This document shows, one piece after another, positions 8,610 through 17,493 of a stretch of 64,000 nucleotides of DNA; position 1 is the first letter of the stretch; every line of letters starts with the position of its first letter. The notes beneath the pieces are model-generated. The model ran no database searches. It had not been told where the DNA came from and saw only the letters and a program-made list of their open reading frames with translations. Origin of the DNA: Haematobacter massiliensis (GTDB taxonomy: Bacteria > Pseudomonadota > Alphaproteobacteria > Rhodobacterales > Rhodobacteraceae); the NCBI RefSeq assembly GCF_000740795.1, contig NZ_JGYG01000006.1:64501-128500 (forward strand), given 5' to 3'. The position numbers and the translations under genes were made by a program.

Positions 8610-10196
8610 TCAGCCGCCGCTACCCGATAGGGTCACGTCCTGAAACTTCGGCTTGCCCAGCAGGTTCGGCGCGAAGTTCGCGACCTGCTTCGTCGCTGCA
8701 TCCGTCTCATAGCGGAAGGAGATCGGCGCGGTGAGCGCGTTCTGCATGACGAGCTTTTGTACCTTGGCAAGTGCAGTCGCGCGGGCCGCCTGATCGTCGG
8801 TGGCGCGACTTTCGGCGATGGCTTCGTTGAAACCGGGCAATGGCGCGACCCGGCCCGGGTTATAATAGGATTTCTCGTCATAGAGCGTGACATAGGTCAC
8901 GGTCGGGTCCGCGCGTCCTGTCCAGGCGGAGAGATAGACATCCCCTTCGCCACTGCCAAAGACGCGGCTGTCGGCCTCTGCAATCGGCGCATTGAGGAAA
9001 CGCCCCCGGATCCCCACCTTGGAAAGCTGGTTGAGGATCACCTCCTGACGCTGCACCGCCGCCTGATCGGGATAGCTGCGGAAGTCGAGCTGCAACCCGT
9101 CGGCATGGCCCGCCTCCGCCAGCAGGCGCCGGGCAAGATCGGGATCGTAGCGGGTGTATTCCTCGGCTTCCGGCGCATAGGCCCAGTGGGATTTCGGGAG
9201 GTTCATCGCCGCGGCCTCTCCCAGCCCCTGTTGCACGGCCTGAATGAAGGAGTTGCGGTCGATCGCATGATTGATCGCCTGCCGCACACGCACATCCGCC
9301 AGCGGACCCTTGGATCCGTTGAGGTAGAGTTGATAGATGTAGGCCGTGGGCCGCGTGATGGCCGTGAGTTTCGGGTTGCGCTCCACCACCGGTATGAAAC
9401 GCTCGGAGACCAGATAGGCGATGTCCACTTGCCCGGACTGCACCGCGCGAAGCCGCGTCGCCGCGTCCGGGATGATGAAGAACTCGATCTCCGCCGCGCC
9501 GGGGCGATCCTGCCGCCAGTAGGCGGGGTTGGCTTCGCCGATCAGCCGCTCCGCATCGGTCCAGGTCACGTATTTCCAGGCGCCGGTGCCGACCGGATTG
9601 CGGTCGATCCGGCCCTGTTCGCTGGCCTTCAGCGCGGTGGGCGACGCGACCATGCCGGGCCGGTCCGCGAGGATGAGCGGCATCGCGCTGTCCGGCACCT
9701 TGAGGCGCAGCGTCACCTGCAGCGGGCCGGTGACCTCCACGGTGTCGATGGTGGACATCTCGGCCTTGTGGTTGGACAGCGGCGAGCTGCGCATCCGGTC
9801 GAGGTTGAACTTGACCGCTTCGGCATCCATCGGCGTGCCGTCATGGAAGGTGACACCATCCCGAAGGTCCAGCACCAGCGTCTGCGGATCGCTGAAAGCA
9901 TAGCTTTTCGCAAGGCCGGGGCGCGGAGCGAGCGTATCGGGGTCCCATTCCACCAGAGTGTCGTAGAAATTGAACAGATAGACGTGGTCGGAGCCAGAGC
10001 CGCTCGTCGCCGGGTCAAGGCTGGATGGGTTGGCGATCCCCGCGATCCGCAGCCGGCCCGTCGCCCCCGCAAAGGCGCGAATCGGCAGGCCGAGGCTTGC
10101 CACGGCGCCCGCCGACGTCATGCCGATCAGCAGCTTCCTGCGGCTGAGGGCGGGAAAAAGCCCGCGCGAAGCGGATCTGTGCTCACCAAAATTCAC
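8610..10196 (-). CDS. ABC transporter substrate-binding protein, family 5 (peptide/nickel type), Tat-exported
   Basis: 528 residues. The N-terminus has a Tat signal, SRRKLLIGMTSAGAVASLG, ending near AFAGATG; Tat export is common for this family in alphaproteobacteria. The mature part has family 5 features: SSLDPATS, the ligand-domain LAKSYAFSDPQTLVLDLRDGVTFHDGTP and the ADVRVRQAINHAID motif. The GTG at 10196 is preceded by GGGAGGAA at good spacing, while the ATG at 10214 has no ribosome site, so GTG is chosen. No permease or ATPase genes are adjacent; it is an orphan binding protein. Its promoter would share the 10197-10497 region with the MaoC operon. The ligand is unknown. Confidence 0.87.
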   Translation of the reverse strand: MNFGEHRSASRGLFPALSRRKLLIGMTSAGAVASLGLPIRAFAGATGRLRIAGIANPSSLDPATSGSGSDHVYLFNFYDTLVEWDPDTLAPRPGLAKSYAFSDPQTLVLDLRDGVTFHDGTPMDAEAVKFNLDRMRSSPLSNHKAEMSTIDTVEVTGPLQVTLRLKVPDSAMPLILADRPGMVASPTALKASEQGRIDRNPVGTGAWKYVTWTDAERLIGEANPAYWRQDRPGAAEIEFFIIPDAATRLRAVQSGQVDIAYLVSERFIPVVERNPKLTAITRPTAYIYQLYLNGSKGPLADVRVRQAINHAIDRNSFIQAVQQGLGEAAAMNLPKSHWAYAPEAEEYTRYDPDLARRLLAEAGHADGLQLDFRSYPDQAAVQRQEVILNQLSKVGIRGRFLNAPIAEADSRVFGSGEGDVYLSAWTGRADPTVTYVTLYDEKSYYNPGRVAPLPGFNEAIAESRATDDQAARATALAKVQKLVMQNALTAPISFRYETDAATKQVANFAPNLLGKPKFQDVTLSGSGG

Positions 10197-10332
10197 CCTG
10201 TTCCTCCCTGTCATGTCCGGCCGCGATCTGCCGCCAAGCGGCAAAAGCACCGTTTGATCTGCGAAATCCCTTCTCCTCCGAAGGGTCTCCACCGTCACGA
10301 CAGCATCCGACAGCCTGCATGTCAACGGATTC

Positions 10333-10346
10333 CTTACAAGCGTCAG
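10333..10346. promoter_or_regulatory. Predicted TetR operator, site 1
   Basis: CTTACAAGCGTCAG, one mismatch to the palindromic consensus CTGACA-NN-YGTCAG that recurs at six places in this island. It lies in the 301-bp divergent region between the solute-binding protein gene and the MaoC operon. Confidence 0.55.
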
Positions 10347-10464
10347 GATTTCAGGGAGGGCATGGTTCCACTCTGCGAAACACCAAAGGAATAAGGCGAT
10401 CCGGTAAAACGGGTTCGAGAGAATTATCGGCGTTGTCTGCCGCAGGATTTGGATCTACGGTCGC

Positions 10465-10478
10465 CTTACATTTGTCAG
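10465..10478. promoter_or_regulatory. Predicted TetR operator, site 2
   Basis: CTTACATTTGTCAG, again with T in the third position as in site 1, ending 19 bp before the MaoC start codon. That position would block transcription or initiation of the MaoC operon. The rest of the 10197-10497 region shows no other feature I can support. Confidence 0.65.
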
Positions 10479-10497
10479 GAAACGGGGAGGCAGGTGG

Positions 10498-10968
10498 ATG
10501 GAGATGTCGCCGGCGGAGCTTGCGGAGCGCGTGGGAGAGGAGATCGGGCTGTCCGACTGGGTGGTCATCGACCAGCCATTGATCGACGCCTTCGCCAAGG
10601 TGACGGACGATCACCAGTTCATCCACGTCGATCCCGGCCGCGCCGCCGCCGAAGGGCCGTATGGGACAACGGTCGCCCATGGGTTGCTCACGCTCGCGCT
10701 CCTGCCCGCCCTTGCGAAAAGTGCGTTGCCGAAGCTCACCAATGTGCGCTCCAGCGTGAACTACGGCTTCGACCGGGTCCGCTTCGTGGCGCCTGTTCCG
10801 GTCGGCGCGCGCATTCGGGGTCGGTTCCGGCTGACGCGGGCTGACTGGAGGTCACCCGACGCTCTCCTTGCCGTCTGGGGGGTGACTGTGGAAATTGAGG
10901 GGGCCGACCGGCCCGCGCTCCTCGCTGACTGGCTCGGACTGCGCTATGTTGGAAAGGAGGCCGCATGA
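10498..10968 (+). CDS. MaoC-type (R)-specific enoyl-CoA hydratase
   Basis: 156 residues, the size of a single hot-dog hydratase. The catalytic Asp-His pair is in FAKVTDDHQFIHVDPGRAAA, with AHGLLTLALLP forming the hot-dog helix entry. It hydrates trans-2-enoyl-CoA to (R)-3-hydroxyacyl-CoA or the reverse. GGGGAGG lies about 10 bp before the ATG. It opens a plus-strand operon that overlaps the next gene by ATGA and continues through a thioesterase to two acyl-CoA ligases. Two predicted TetR operators lie just upstream. Confidence 0.9.
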   Translation: MEMSPAELAERVGEEIGLSDWVVIDQPLIDAFAKVTDDHQFIHVDPGRAAAEGPYGTTVAHGLLTLALLPALAKSALPKLTNVRSSVNYGFDRVRFVAPVPVGARIRGRFRLTRADWRSPDALLAVWGVTVEIEGADRPALLADWLGLRYVGKEAA

Positions 10969-11969
10969 TGCGGACACTCAAGGATCTCCCCGCCCCGTTC
11001 CGCAGGCTTCGCCTGCCGCTCGTCGCGTCGCCCATGTTCATTCTCTCCGGCCCGGATCTGGTCATCGCCCAGTGCAAGGCGGGGATCGTTGGCAGCTTTC
11101 CTGCGCTCAATGCGCGCGAAGGGGCCGGCGAGCCGCCGCTTCTGGAGGCGTGGCTCCGCCGCATCACGGAGGAACTGGACCGCCACAACCAGGCCAACCC
11201 CGATCGTCCCGCCGCCCCCTTCGCAGTGAATCAGATCGTTCACCGCTCCAACGCACGGTTGGACCGGGACGTGGAGATCTGTGCCCGGTGGAAGGTGCCG
11301 ATCTGGATCACCTCGCTCGGCGCACGACCCGAGGTGAATGCGGCGGCGCATGACTCGGGCGCGATCGTGTTGCACGATGTCATCAACAACACCTTCGCCC
11401 GCAAGGCGATCGAGAAGGGCGCGGACGGGCTGATCGCGGTTGCTGCCGGTGCGGGCGGCCATGCCGGGATGCAGTCCCCCTTTGCGCTGGTGCAGGAAAT
11501 CCGGTCCTGGTTCTCTGGCCCGCTGCTGCTGTCGGGAAGCTTGGCTACGGGGCAGGCGCTGCTGGCGGCACAGGTGATGGGCGCTGATCTGGGCTACATG
11601 GGTTCCGCGTTCATCGCGACCCAAGAAGCGCAGGCCCCTGCGGAATACAAGGACATGATCGTGGGTTCCGGGGCGGAGGACATCGTCACCTCCTCGCTTT
11701 TCACGGGCGTCTCGGGCAACTACCTCAAGGCGTCGATCCGCCGCGCGGGCCTCGACCCGGACGCGCTGCCGCAGGGCGACGTGAGCACGATGAACTTCAA
11801 GGATGGTGCCTCCAAGCCCAAGGCCTGGAAGGAGATCTGGGGTGCGGGTCAGGGGATCGGCGCGGTGAAGGGCGTGGTGCCTGCCGCCGATCTGGTCGCG
11901 CGGCTGGAGCGTGAATACCGGCACGCCGTGGAGGGTGTCGTGGCGCTCGACGAACGCGTGCCGGGCTGA
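10965..11969 (+). CDS. Nitronate monooxygenase-like FMN enzyme (NPD family)
   Basis: 334 residues. TIM-barrel features of the 2-nitropropane dioxygenase family are present: LPLVASPMFILSGPDLVIAQCKAGIVGSF at the N-terminus, and the phosphate-binding AAGAGGHAG segment followed by QEIRSWF and the second phosphate-contact region LGYMGSAFIATQEA. Such enzymes oxidise nitronates, but members embedded in acyl-CoA operons may be flavin reductase-like enoyl reductases. The start overlaps the MaoC stop by 4 nt, so the two are translationally coupled. The real substrate is not evident. Confidence 0.82.
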   Translation: MMRTLKDLPAPFRRLRLPLVASPMFILSGPDLVIAQCKAGIVGSFPALNAREGAGEPPLLEAWLRRITEELDRHNQANPDRPAAPFAVNQIVHRSNARLDRDVEICARWKVPIWITSLGARPEVNAAAHDSGAIVLHDVINNTFARKAIEKGADGLIAVAAGAGGHAGMQSPFALVQEIRSWFSGPLLLSGSLATGQALLAAQVMGADLGYMGSAFIATQEAQAPAEYKDMIVGSGAEDIVTSSLFTGVSGNYLKASIRRAGLDPDALPQGDVSTMNFKDGASKPKAWKEIWGAGQGIGAVKGVVPAADLVARLEREYRHAVEGVVALDERVPG

Positions 11970-11970
11970 G

Positions 11971-12636
11971 ATGGTGGAGATCACCCTCGTCCGGCATGGG
12001 CAGGCGTCGTTTGGGGCGGCGGATTACGACCGTCTCTCGCCGCTTGGCCATGAGCAGGCCCGCCTGTTGGGCGAGAGTCTTGCCTTGCGGGGCAGGGCGC
12101 GCCCAGCCCGGGTGTTCCTCGGAAGCATGCGCCGCCACCGGGAGACCCTGGAAGGGCTGGCCCCCGCGCTCGGGCTGGATCCTGATGCCGCCACCGTTCA
12201 CGAGGGCCTGAACGAGTTTGACGGGGGTGCGCTGCTTGCCTGCCGGTTCGGCTGCGCGCTGCCCGAGGATGTGCGGCGCGACAAGCGTCTCTACTTCCGC
12301 ACCCTGCGGGAGACGGTGCTGGCCTGGCAGCGGGATGAGGTAGAGGCCCCGCCCGAAAGCTGGCGCGATTTCTCCGCCCGCGTGTCCGACGCGCTTGCGT
12401 CGATGCGTGCGGCGGGGGGCGATGTCCTTGCGGTCAGCTCGGGGGGCGCGATCAGCCGAATGCTGGTGGAGGTGCTGGGCGCGCCCCCCGCGCAGATGAT
12501 CCTGCTCCAGCTTCAGATGAAGAACTGTGCGGTATCGCGTCTTGTCGGCAGCGGGCGGGGGCTGTTCCTGCATGCGTTCAACGAAGTGCCACATCTGCGG
12601 ACGGAAGAGGACGACCGGCTGCTGACCTATGCCTGA
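11971..12636 (+). CDS. Histidine phosphatase (phosphoglycerate mutase-like) family protein
   Basis: 221 residues. The N-terminal LVRHGQASF carries the RHG phosphohistidine motif; a further conserved block SSGGAISRMLVEVLG lies near the C-terminus in place of the more usual SHGG. The ATG is 1 bp after the upstream stop codon, so it belongs to the same operon. Related proteins in acyl-CoA gene clusters have no settled role; dephosphorylation of a small molecule is the general reaction. The SSGG replacement means the second catalytic histidine may be absent, so activity is uncertain. Confidence 0.8.
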   Translation: MVEITLVRHGQASFGAADYDRLSPLGHEQARLLGESLALRGRARPARVFLGSMRRHRETLEGLAPALGLDPDAATVHEGLNEFDGGALLACRFGCALPEDVRRDKRLYFRTLRETVLAWQRDEVEAPPESWRDFSARVSDALASMRAAGGDVLAVSSGGAISRMLVEVLGAPPAQMILLQLQMKNCAVSRLVGSGRGLFLHAFNEVPHLRTEEDDRLLTYA

Positions 12637-12648
12637 AGGAGACAATCC

Positions 12649-13068
12649 ATGGATCAACCCGTGTCCGGCACCTTGCTGACCGAAGATCCCTATCCGTTTC
12701 AGAAGCTTCTGGGCTTCCGCATGCTCGATTGGGGTGCCGATCGCGCCCGGTTCGAGCTTCCGCTGGGGGAACATCTTCAAAACCGCTACGGCATTCCGCA
12801 TGGCGGCGTCTATGCGGCCCTGCTGGACACGGTGATGGGCTACAGTGGCAGCTATACCGGCGATGCCGAGAACCGGCGCAAGGCGATGACCCTGTCGCTG
12901 ACCACCAACTTCCTCTCGCGGCCGGCCGGCACGGTAATCGTCGCGGAAGGCTGGCGTGTCGGCGGCGGTCAGAAGACCTTCTTCGCAGAAGGGCGGATCA
13001 CCGATGCCGAGGGGACGATCGTAGCGACCGGCAGCGGCGCCTTCCGCTACACCGGCGCGGGGAAGTGA
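12649..13068 (+). CDS. PaaI-type hot-dog acyl-CoA thioesterase
   Basis: 139 residues, the usual size. The motif NRYGIPHGGVYAALLDTVMG is the family's catalytic/hot-dog helix signature. Such thioesterases hydrolyse acyl- or aryl-CoA and often rescue CoA from dead-end intermediates. AAGGAGAC lies 6 bp before the ATG, 12 bp after the previous gene. It ends the first part of the MaoC operon; a hairpin without a T-run follows at 13073. Confidence 0.88.
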   Translation: MDQPVSGTLLTEDPYPFQKLLGFRMLDWGADRARFELPLGEHLQNRYGIPHGGVYAALLDTVMGYSGSYTGDAENRRKAMTLSLTTNFLSRPAGTVIVAEGWRVGGGQKTFFAEGRITDAEGTIVATGSGAFRYTGAGK

Positions 13069-13072
13069 CGAG

Positions 13073-13094
13073 ACCTGCGGCAGCGACCGCAGGT
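13073..13094 (+). terminator. Stem-loop after the thioesterase gene
   Basis: ACCTGCGG pairs perfectly with CCGCAGGT over a 6-nt loop, 5 bp after the stop codon. No T-run follows, so it may attenuate, stabilise the mRNA end, or do nothing. Confidence 0.35.
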
Positions 13095-13217
13095 TCATGC
13101 CAATCGCCTGCAGCATAGGGCGCGGCATGGCCCTTAGAAACTTTGCTGCCGCAGGATAACCGGCGCGGCGCGAGGGAGGAGAAACCCGCGCTGCACTGCA
13201 CCACGAGGGGGGAGAGA

Positions 13218-13283
13218 ATGGCTGAGATAGCCGCGATGTCCGGCATGGCCGGAGGGCAGATGGCATGCGGGTGGCCGAAATGA
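13218..13283 (+). CDS. Possible 21-residue leader ORF coupled to the acyl-CoA ligase gene
   Basis: An ATG preceded by the very strong ribosome site GGGGGGAGAGA opens a 21-codon frame (MAEIAAMSGMAGGQMACGWPK) whose stop overlaps the ATG at 13280 of the ligase as ATGA. The ligase itself has no good ribosome site of its own. Either this is a translational-coupling leader, or a one-base frameshift has split the ligase N-terminus. The peptide has no recognisable function. Confidence 0.45.
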   Translation: MAEIAAMSGMAGGQMACGWPK

Positions 13284-14833
13284 ATGGCGCGGAGATGCGC
13301 CTCTGGCCCGTCCCGGTGGAGGAGGAGGTGCTGGACATTCCGCACCGGATCCGCACCGCAGCCAGTCGTCGGCCTGAACATATCGCCCTGATCGACGGAC
13401 CGCTGGAGATCACGGCAGCCGCACTGGTGGACCGCATGGATAGGGTGGCGGCGGCGCTGGCTGCCCTCGGTCTGGCCGAAGGCGACGTGATCGCCACGGT
13501 GGGTGGGCTGACCGCTGACCATCTGGCGCTTTATCTGGGTGCTGCGGCGCTTGGCGTCTGTGTCGCGCCGCTGCCGACCTCCGGCCATCCCGAGGCGCTG
13601 GCCCGGATGCGGGAGAATGCGGGTGCCGCGCAGGTCTTTGCCGACGCCGCCGCGCCGGAGACGCCGGGCGCTCATGATCTGGAGCGTTTCGTCGCGGAGG
13701 CGCAGCACCTAGCGCCCCTGTCAGCCCGGCGCATCGGGGCGGATACCCTGTTCGACATCATCTACAGCTCTGGCACCACGGGCGCGCCCAAGGGGATCGA
13801 GCACGACGTCCGGTTCCGGGACAATCAGGTGGACCGGTTCCGCCGCTTCGGGTTGAGTGAGGATTCGACGGTTCTCTTCTCGACGCCCCTCTATTCCAAC
13901 ACCACGCTCGCGACACTGATCCCGGTGCTGGCGATGGGGGGTCGGGTAATCCTGATGCGCAAGTTCGACGCGCGGGGGTTCCTAGCGCTTGCAGAGACGC
14001 ATCGCGTTACCCACAGCATGATGGTCCCGGTTCAGATCCGGCGGGTTATCGAACACCCCGATTTCGACCAGTTTGACCTGTCCTCCTATCAGGCGAAGCT
14101 GTCGACCAGCGCGCCGTTGAACCCGGCGGTGGTGAAGCAGGTGCTGGCCCGCTGGCCGGGCCGGATGATAAATATCTACGGCATGACGGAAGGGGGGGTG
14201 AGCGCGGTGCTCGACTGCTCCGCCTGGCCCGACAAGCTTCACACCGTCGGCAGGCCGGGAGCGGGGGCGGAAGTCCTGATCCTGGACGAGGCCGGCCGCC
14301 CGCTGCCTCAGGGCGAGACAGGAGAGGTCGTGGGCCGGTCTACCACGATGATGCGTGGCTATCGCAACGCGCCGGAAGCCACGCGCGATCTGACCTGGAT
14401 CAGCCCGGAGGGTGTGCCCTATATCCGCTCCGGTGACATGGGGCGGCTGGACGAGGACGGCTTCCTGACGCTGCTCGACCGGCGGAAGGACATGATCATC
14501 TCCGGCGGCTTCAACATCTTCGCCGCGGATATCGAAGCGGTCCTTTCCACCCATCCCGATGTGACGGACTGCGCCGTGATCGGTGTGCCCAGCCCTGAAT
14601 GGGGGGAAACACCGGTGGCCTGCGTCGTGCTCGCTCCCGGTGCGCAGGCGGAGGCGGTCCGGGACTGGACTAACGCCCGCATCGGGCGGTTCCAGCGGCT
14701 TGTGGGGATCGCCGTCCTGCCGGAACTGCCCCGCAGCGTGATCGGCAAGGTATTGAAGCGGGAGCTGCGGGACCGCTGGCCCGAGCTTTCGGCCCGCCCC
14801 GATGCGTCGCGCAAGGAGGCCGCCGATGTCTGA
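13280..14833 (+). CDS. AMP-dependent acyl-CoA synthetase (class I adenylate-forming)
   Basis: 517 residues from the ATG at 13280. The phosphate loop IIYSSGTTGAPKGIEHD, the A5 motif NIYGMTEGG, the hinge-region YIRSGDMGRLDEDGF and LLDRRKDMIISGGFNI, and the C-terminal lysine segment SVIGKVLKRELR are all present, so the enzyme looks active. It would ligate CoA to a carboxylate at the cost of ATP to AMP. A start 15 bp upstream is possible, but the ATG at 13280 overlaps the stop of a short leader frame and is preferred. It is coupled to the next ligase by an 8-bp overlap. Confidence 0.9.
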   Translation: MNGAEMRLWPVPVEEEVLDIPHRIRTAASRRPEHIALIDGPLEITAAALVDRMDRVAAALAALGLAEGDVIATVGGLTADHLALYLGAAALGVCVAPLPTSGHPEALARMRENAGAAQVFADAAAPETPGAHDLERFVAEAQHLAPLSARRIGADTLFDIIYSSGTTGAPKGIEHDVRFRDNQVDRFRRFGLSEDSTVLFSTPLYSNTTLATLIPVLAMGGRVILMRKFDARGFLALAETHRVTHSMMVPVQIRRVIEHPDFDQFDLSSYQAKLSTSAPLNPAVVKQVLARWPGRMINIYGMTEGGVSAVLDCSAWPDKLHTVGRPGAGAEVLILDEAGRPLPQGETGEVVGRSTTMMRGYRNAPEATRDLTWISPEGVPYIRSGDMGRLDEDGFLTLLDRRKDMIISGGFNIFAADIEAVLSTHPDVTDCAVIGVPSPEWGETPVACVVLAPGAQAEAVRDWTNARIGRFQRLVGIAVLPELPRSVIGKVLKRELRDRWPELSARPDASRKEAADV

Positions 14834-16493
14834 TCCCGCCCGCCCCTGGCCTGCGGGTGTCCCCGACCGCCTCGACGCCCCCCTGCACAACGTGGCAGAG
14901 AACCTGCGCCTGTCGGCGGAGCGGGTGCCGGAGGCGGTCGCGCTCATCTATCACGGTGCGGAGATCACCTATGCCGGGCTTCAGGAGCGGGTCTTGCAGC
15001 TCGCGGGCTGGCTTCAGGAGCAAGCGGGTGTGCGACGGGGCGACAGGGTCGTTCTCTACATGCAGAACAGCCCGCAATTCATCATCGCCTTCTATGCCAT
15101 CCTGCGGGCGAATGCGGTCGTCGTGCCGGTGAACCCGATGAACCGGCTACGCGAGATCGAGCATGTCGTTACCGACAGCGGCGCGCGCGTGGCCATCGTG
15201 GGGCAGGAGCTTCTGGACTACATCGCGCCGCTCATTGGAACGTCGCTGGTGGATGTGCTGGCCACGGCTTATGCCGACATGGCCGATCCGGCCTGCGACA
15301 TCCCGCTGCCGCCGGGACTTCAGGAAGGCGAGCGGGAGGATTTCCCGGCGGGCATCACCGGCTGGCGCGCGATGGAGGCGGCGGGCCTGACCCCCGGCCC
15401 CGTCACCACGGGCGGAAATGATCTCGCCGCGATCCCCTACACCTCTGGCACGACGGGCCGGCAGAAGGGCTGCATGCACAGCCATACCACACTGCAGACG
15501 ACGCTCGTCGGCAGTGTGGTATGGAACCCGCTGGGGGAGGGGGGTGCGACGCTTTCCGTCCTGCCGCTGTTCCATGTCACGGGGATGCAGAACTCGATGA
15601 ACGGGCCGCTCTATGCGGGGGAGACCATCGTGCTGATGTCCCGATGGGACCGGCGCGTGGCGGTGGAATTGATCCGTCGCTACCGTATCGCACGCTGGCG
15701 CAGCATCTCCACCATGATCGTCGATCTGGTGAGCGATCCCGGCGTCCGGGCCGAAGATCTGGCAAGCCTCCAAACGCCGGGAGGAGGCGGCGCGGCCATG
15801 CCAGCGGCCATCGCTCAGCGTCTGAAAGGGTTGACGGGGCTCGATTATCTCGAAGGCTACGGCATGACGGAGACGATGGCGGGTGTCATCATCAATCCGC
15901 ATGACGCGCCCCGTCCGCAATGTCTTGGCATTCCTGTATTCGACGTCGATGCGCGGATCATCGACCCCGATACGGACCGGGAACTCGGCCCGGAGGAGCC
16001 CGGGGAGATCATCGTCAGCGCGCCGCAGGTGTTCCATGGCTACTGGAACAATGAGGAGGCGACTCGCGCCGCCTTTCTGGAGCGGGACGGCAAGCGGTTC
16101 CTGCGCACCGGGGATATCGCGCGTTATGACCGGGACGGCTATTTCTACATCGTCGACCGGGTGAAACGGATGGTCAATGCCTCCGGATTCAAGGTGTGGC
16201 CGACAGAGGTGGAGGCGCTGATGCACGCCCATCCCGGTATCGTGGAGGCCTGCATCGTGGGCTATCCTGATCCGCGGCGGGGGGAGTCGGTGCTGGCCTA
16301 TGTCGTGGCCAAGGACGAACTGCCGGAGGCCGAGCTGATCGCTTGGTGCCGGGAGCAGATGGCCGCCTACAAGGTACCGCGCCGCGTCGTCTACGTGGAG
16401 ACGCTGCCCCGCTCCGGCAGCGGCAAGGTCCAGTGGCTGGAGTTGCAGGAGCGCGCGGCGCGCGACTTCGGGCAGCTCTCCGCCGCCGAATGA
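14826..16493 (+). CDS. Second AMP-dependent acyl-CoA synthetase (long-chain FadD-like)
   Basis: 555 residues. Motifs: IPYTSGTTGRQKGCMHSH (ATP loop), LEGYGMTETMAG (A5), FLRTGDIARYDRDGYFYIVDRVKRMVNASGFKVWPTEVE (A7-A8 hinge, cited here as signature positions near residues 425-465) and the terminal lysine in LPRSGSGKVQW. The start has GCAAGGAGG 6 bp upstream and overlaps the preceding ligase by 8 bp. Two different ligases in tandem suggest two carboxylates are activated in this pathway, for example the starting acid and a later ring or chain fragment (inference). A strong hairpin follows the gene. Confidence 0.91.
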   Translation: MSDPARPWPAGVPDRLDAPLHNVAENLRLSAERVPEAVALIYHGAEITYAGLQERVLQLAGWLQEQAGVRRGDRVVLYMQNSPQFIIAFYAILRANAVVVPVNPMNRLREIEHVVTDSGARVAIVGQELLDYIAPLIGTSLVDVLATAYADMADPACDIPLPPGLQEGEREDFPAGITGWRAMEAAGLTPGPVTTGGNDLAAIPYTSGTTGRQKGCMHSHTTLQTTLVGSVVWNPLGEGGATLSVLPLFHVTGMQNSMNGPLYAGETIVLMSRWDRRVAVELIRRYRIARWRSISTMIVDLVSDPGVRAEDLASLQTPGGGGAAMPAAIAQRLKGLTGLDYLEGYGMTETMAGVIINPHDAPRPQCLGIPVFDVDARIIDPDTDRELGPEEPGEIIVSAPQVFHGYWNNEEATRAAFLERDGKRFLRTGDIARYDRDGYFYIVDRVKRMVNASGFKVWPTEVEALMHAHPGIVEACIVGYPDPRRGESVLAYVVAKDELPEAELIAWCREQMAAYKVPRRVVYVETLPRSGSGKVQWLELQERAARDFGQLSAAE

Positions 16494-16495
16494 GG

Positions 16496-16520
16496 GGGCG
16501 GCGCTTCCGCAGCGCCGCCC
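16496..16520. terminator. Bidirectional stem-loop between convergent genes
   Basis: GGGCGGCGCT pairs perfectly with AGCGCCGCCC over a 5-nt loop, between the stop codons of the ligase (plus) and the crotonase (minus). The T-run is weak (GTTTCC), but the position fits a shared terminator. Confidence 0.6.
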
Positions 16521-16529
16521 GTTTCCGCC

Positions 16530-17324
16530 CTACGCGCCCGCGAAGGCCGCCTTACGCTTCTCCACAAAAGCCGCCGCCGCCTCCCGGTGATCTGCGGTCA
16601 GCATGGAAAGCGTGTGGTTCCGCGCCTCCTGATCCAGACAGTCCGCAAGGCTGCCCCCAGTGGCGGCGAGCGTGAGGTTCTGCTTCATCCGCCCATAGGT
16701 AAGCGTCGGCCCGGCGGCGAGATCGGCGGCAAGGCCGCGCGCCGTTTCCATGACGGCGCCCGCGGGAAGCGCACGGGTAACGAGACCGATCTCCGCAGCC
16801 TCCACTCCGGAAAGCAGCGGCGACAGCAGGTAAAGCTCCCGTGCCTTGGCCCCGCCGAGGATATGGGTGAGGAAATAACTTCCGCCGAAATCCCCCGACA
16901 GCGCCACCTTGGCAAAGGCGGTGGTCAGCTTCGCGTCCTCCGCGCAGATCCGCAGGTCGCAGGCCATCGCCAGCGACAGGCCTGCCCCGGCGGCAGAGCC
17001 TTCAATGGCGGCAATGGTGGGCTTCGGCATGGTGTGAAGGTAGAAGGCCGCGCTCATCCGGTCGCGGAGCGTGTGGAGACGCTGGCCGAGCGGCCTGTCC
17101 GCGCCTGCGCCTTCGTTCATCGCTTTCACATCGCCGCCCACGCAGAAGTGCCCGCCTGCTCCTGTCAGCAGGACCGCCCGAACCGCATCATCCTCGGCCG
17201 CGGCTGCGAGCGCCTCGGTCAACGCCGCCGTCATCGCGGGTGTCATGGCATTGCGCCGTTCGGGCCGGTTCAAGGTGATCGTCAGCAGGCCGTCCTGCCG
17301 GTTCAGAAGAACTTGATCGGTCAT
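16530..17324 (-). CDS. Enoyl-CoA hydratase/isomerase (crotonase family)
   Basis: 264 residues. The CoA-oxyanion segments GGHFCVGGDVKAM and AIEGSAAGAGLSLAMACDLRI are typical. At the usual catalytic-Glu positions the sequence reads KVALSGDFGGSYFL, so an Asp/Gly arrangement replaces the standard Glu pair of hydratases; the reaction may be isomerase-like rather than classical hydration. The ATG at 17324 follows GGGGGAGAAG; the frame extends to 17354 without a site. A predicted TetR operator lies 24 bp upstream of the start. Confidence 0.85.
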   Translation of the reverse strand: MTDQVLLNRQDGLLTITLNRPERRNAMTPAMTAALTEALAAAAEDDAVRAVLLTGAGGHFCVGGDVKAMNEGAGADRPLGQRLHTLRDRMSAAFYLHTMPKPTIAAIEGSAAGAGLSLAMACDLRICAEDAKLTTAFAKVALSGDFGGSYFLTHILGGAKARELYLLSPLLSGVEAAEIGLVTRALPAGAVMETARGLAADLAAGPTLTYGRMKQNLTLAATGGSLADCLDQEARNHTLSMLTADHREAAAAFVEKRKAAFAGA

Positions 17325-17347
17325 GGCTTCTCCCCCTATATAGAATC

Positions 17348-17361
17348 CTGACAATCGTCAG
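17348..17361. promoter_or_regulatory. Predicted TetR operator, site 3
   Basis: CTGACAATCGTCAG, with perfect CTGAC/GTCAG arms, between the divergent crotonase and TetR genes. It lies 24 bp upstream of the crotonase start and about 130 bp upstream of the TetR start, so it may control both. Confidence 0.7.
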
Positions 17362-17493
17362 TCTATTCAGGTTAGCGGTGCCGCGTGCCCGAGGCAACAC
17401 GGGCCTTCGACGGATGTGCGGTTTCCGCGCGGATGGTTGAGGTGCCGTCCGCCGCCGCATAGATTGGCGCCACCCTAGTGACGGAGCCACAGC

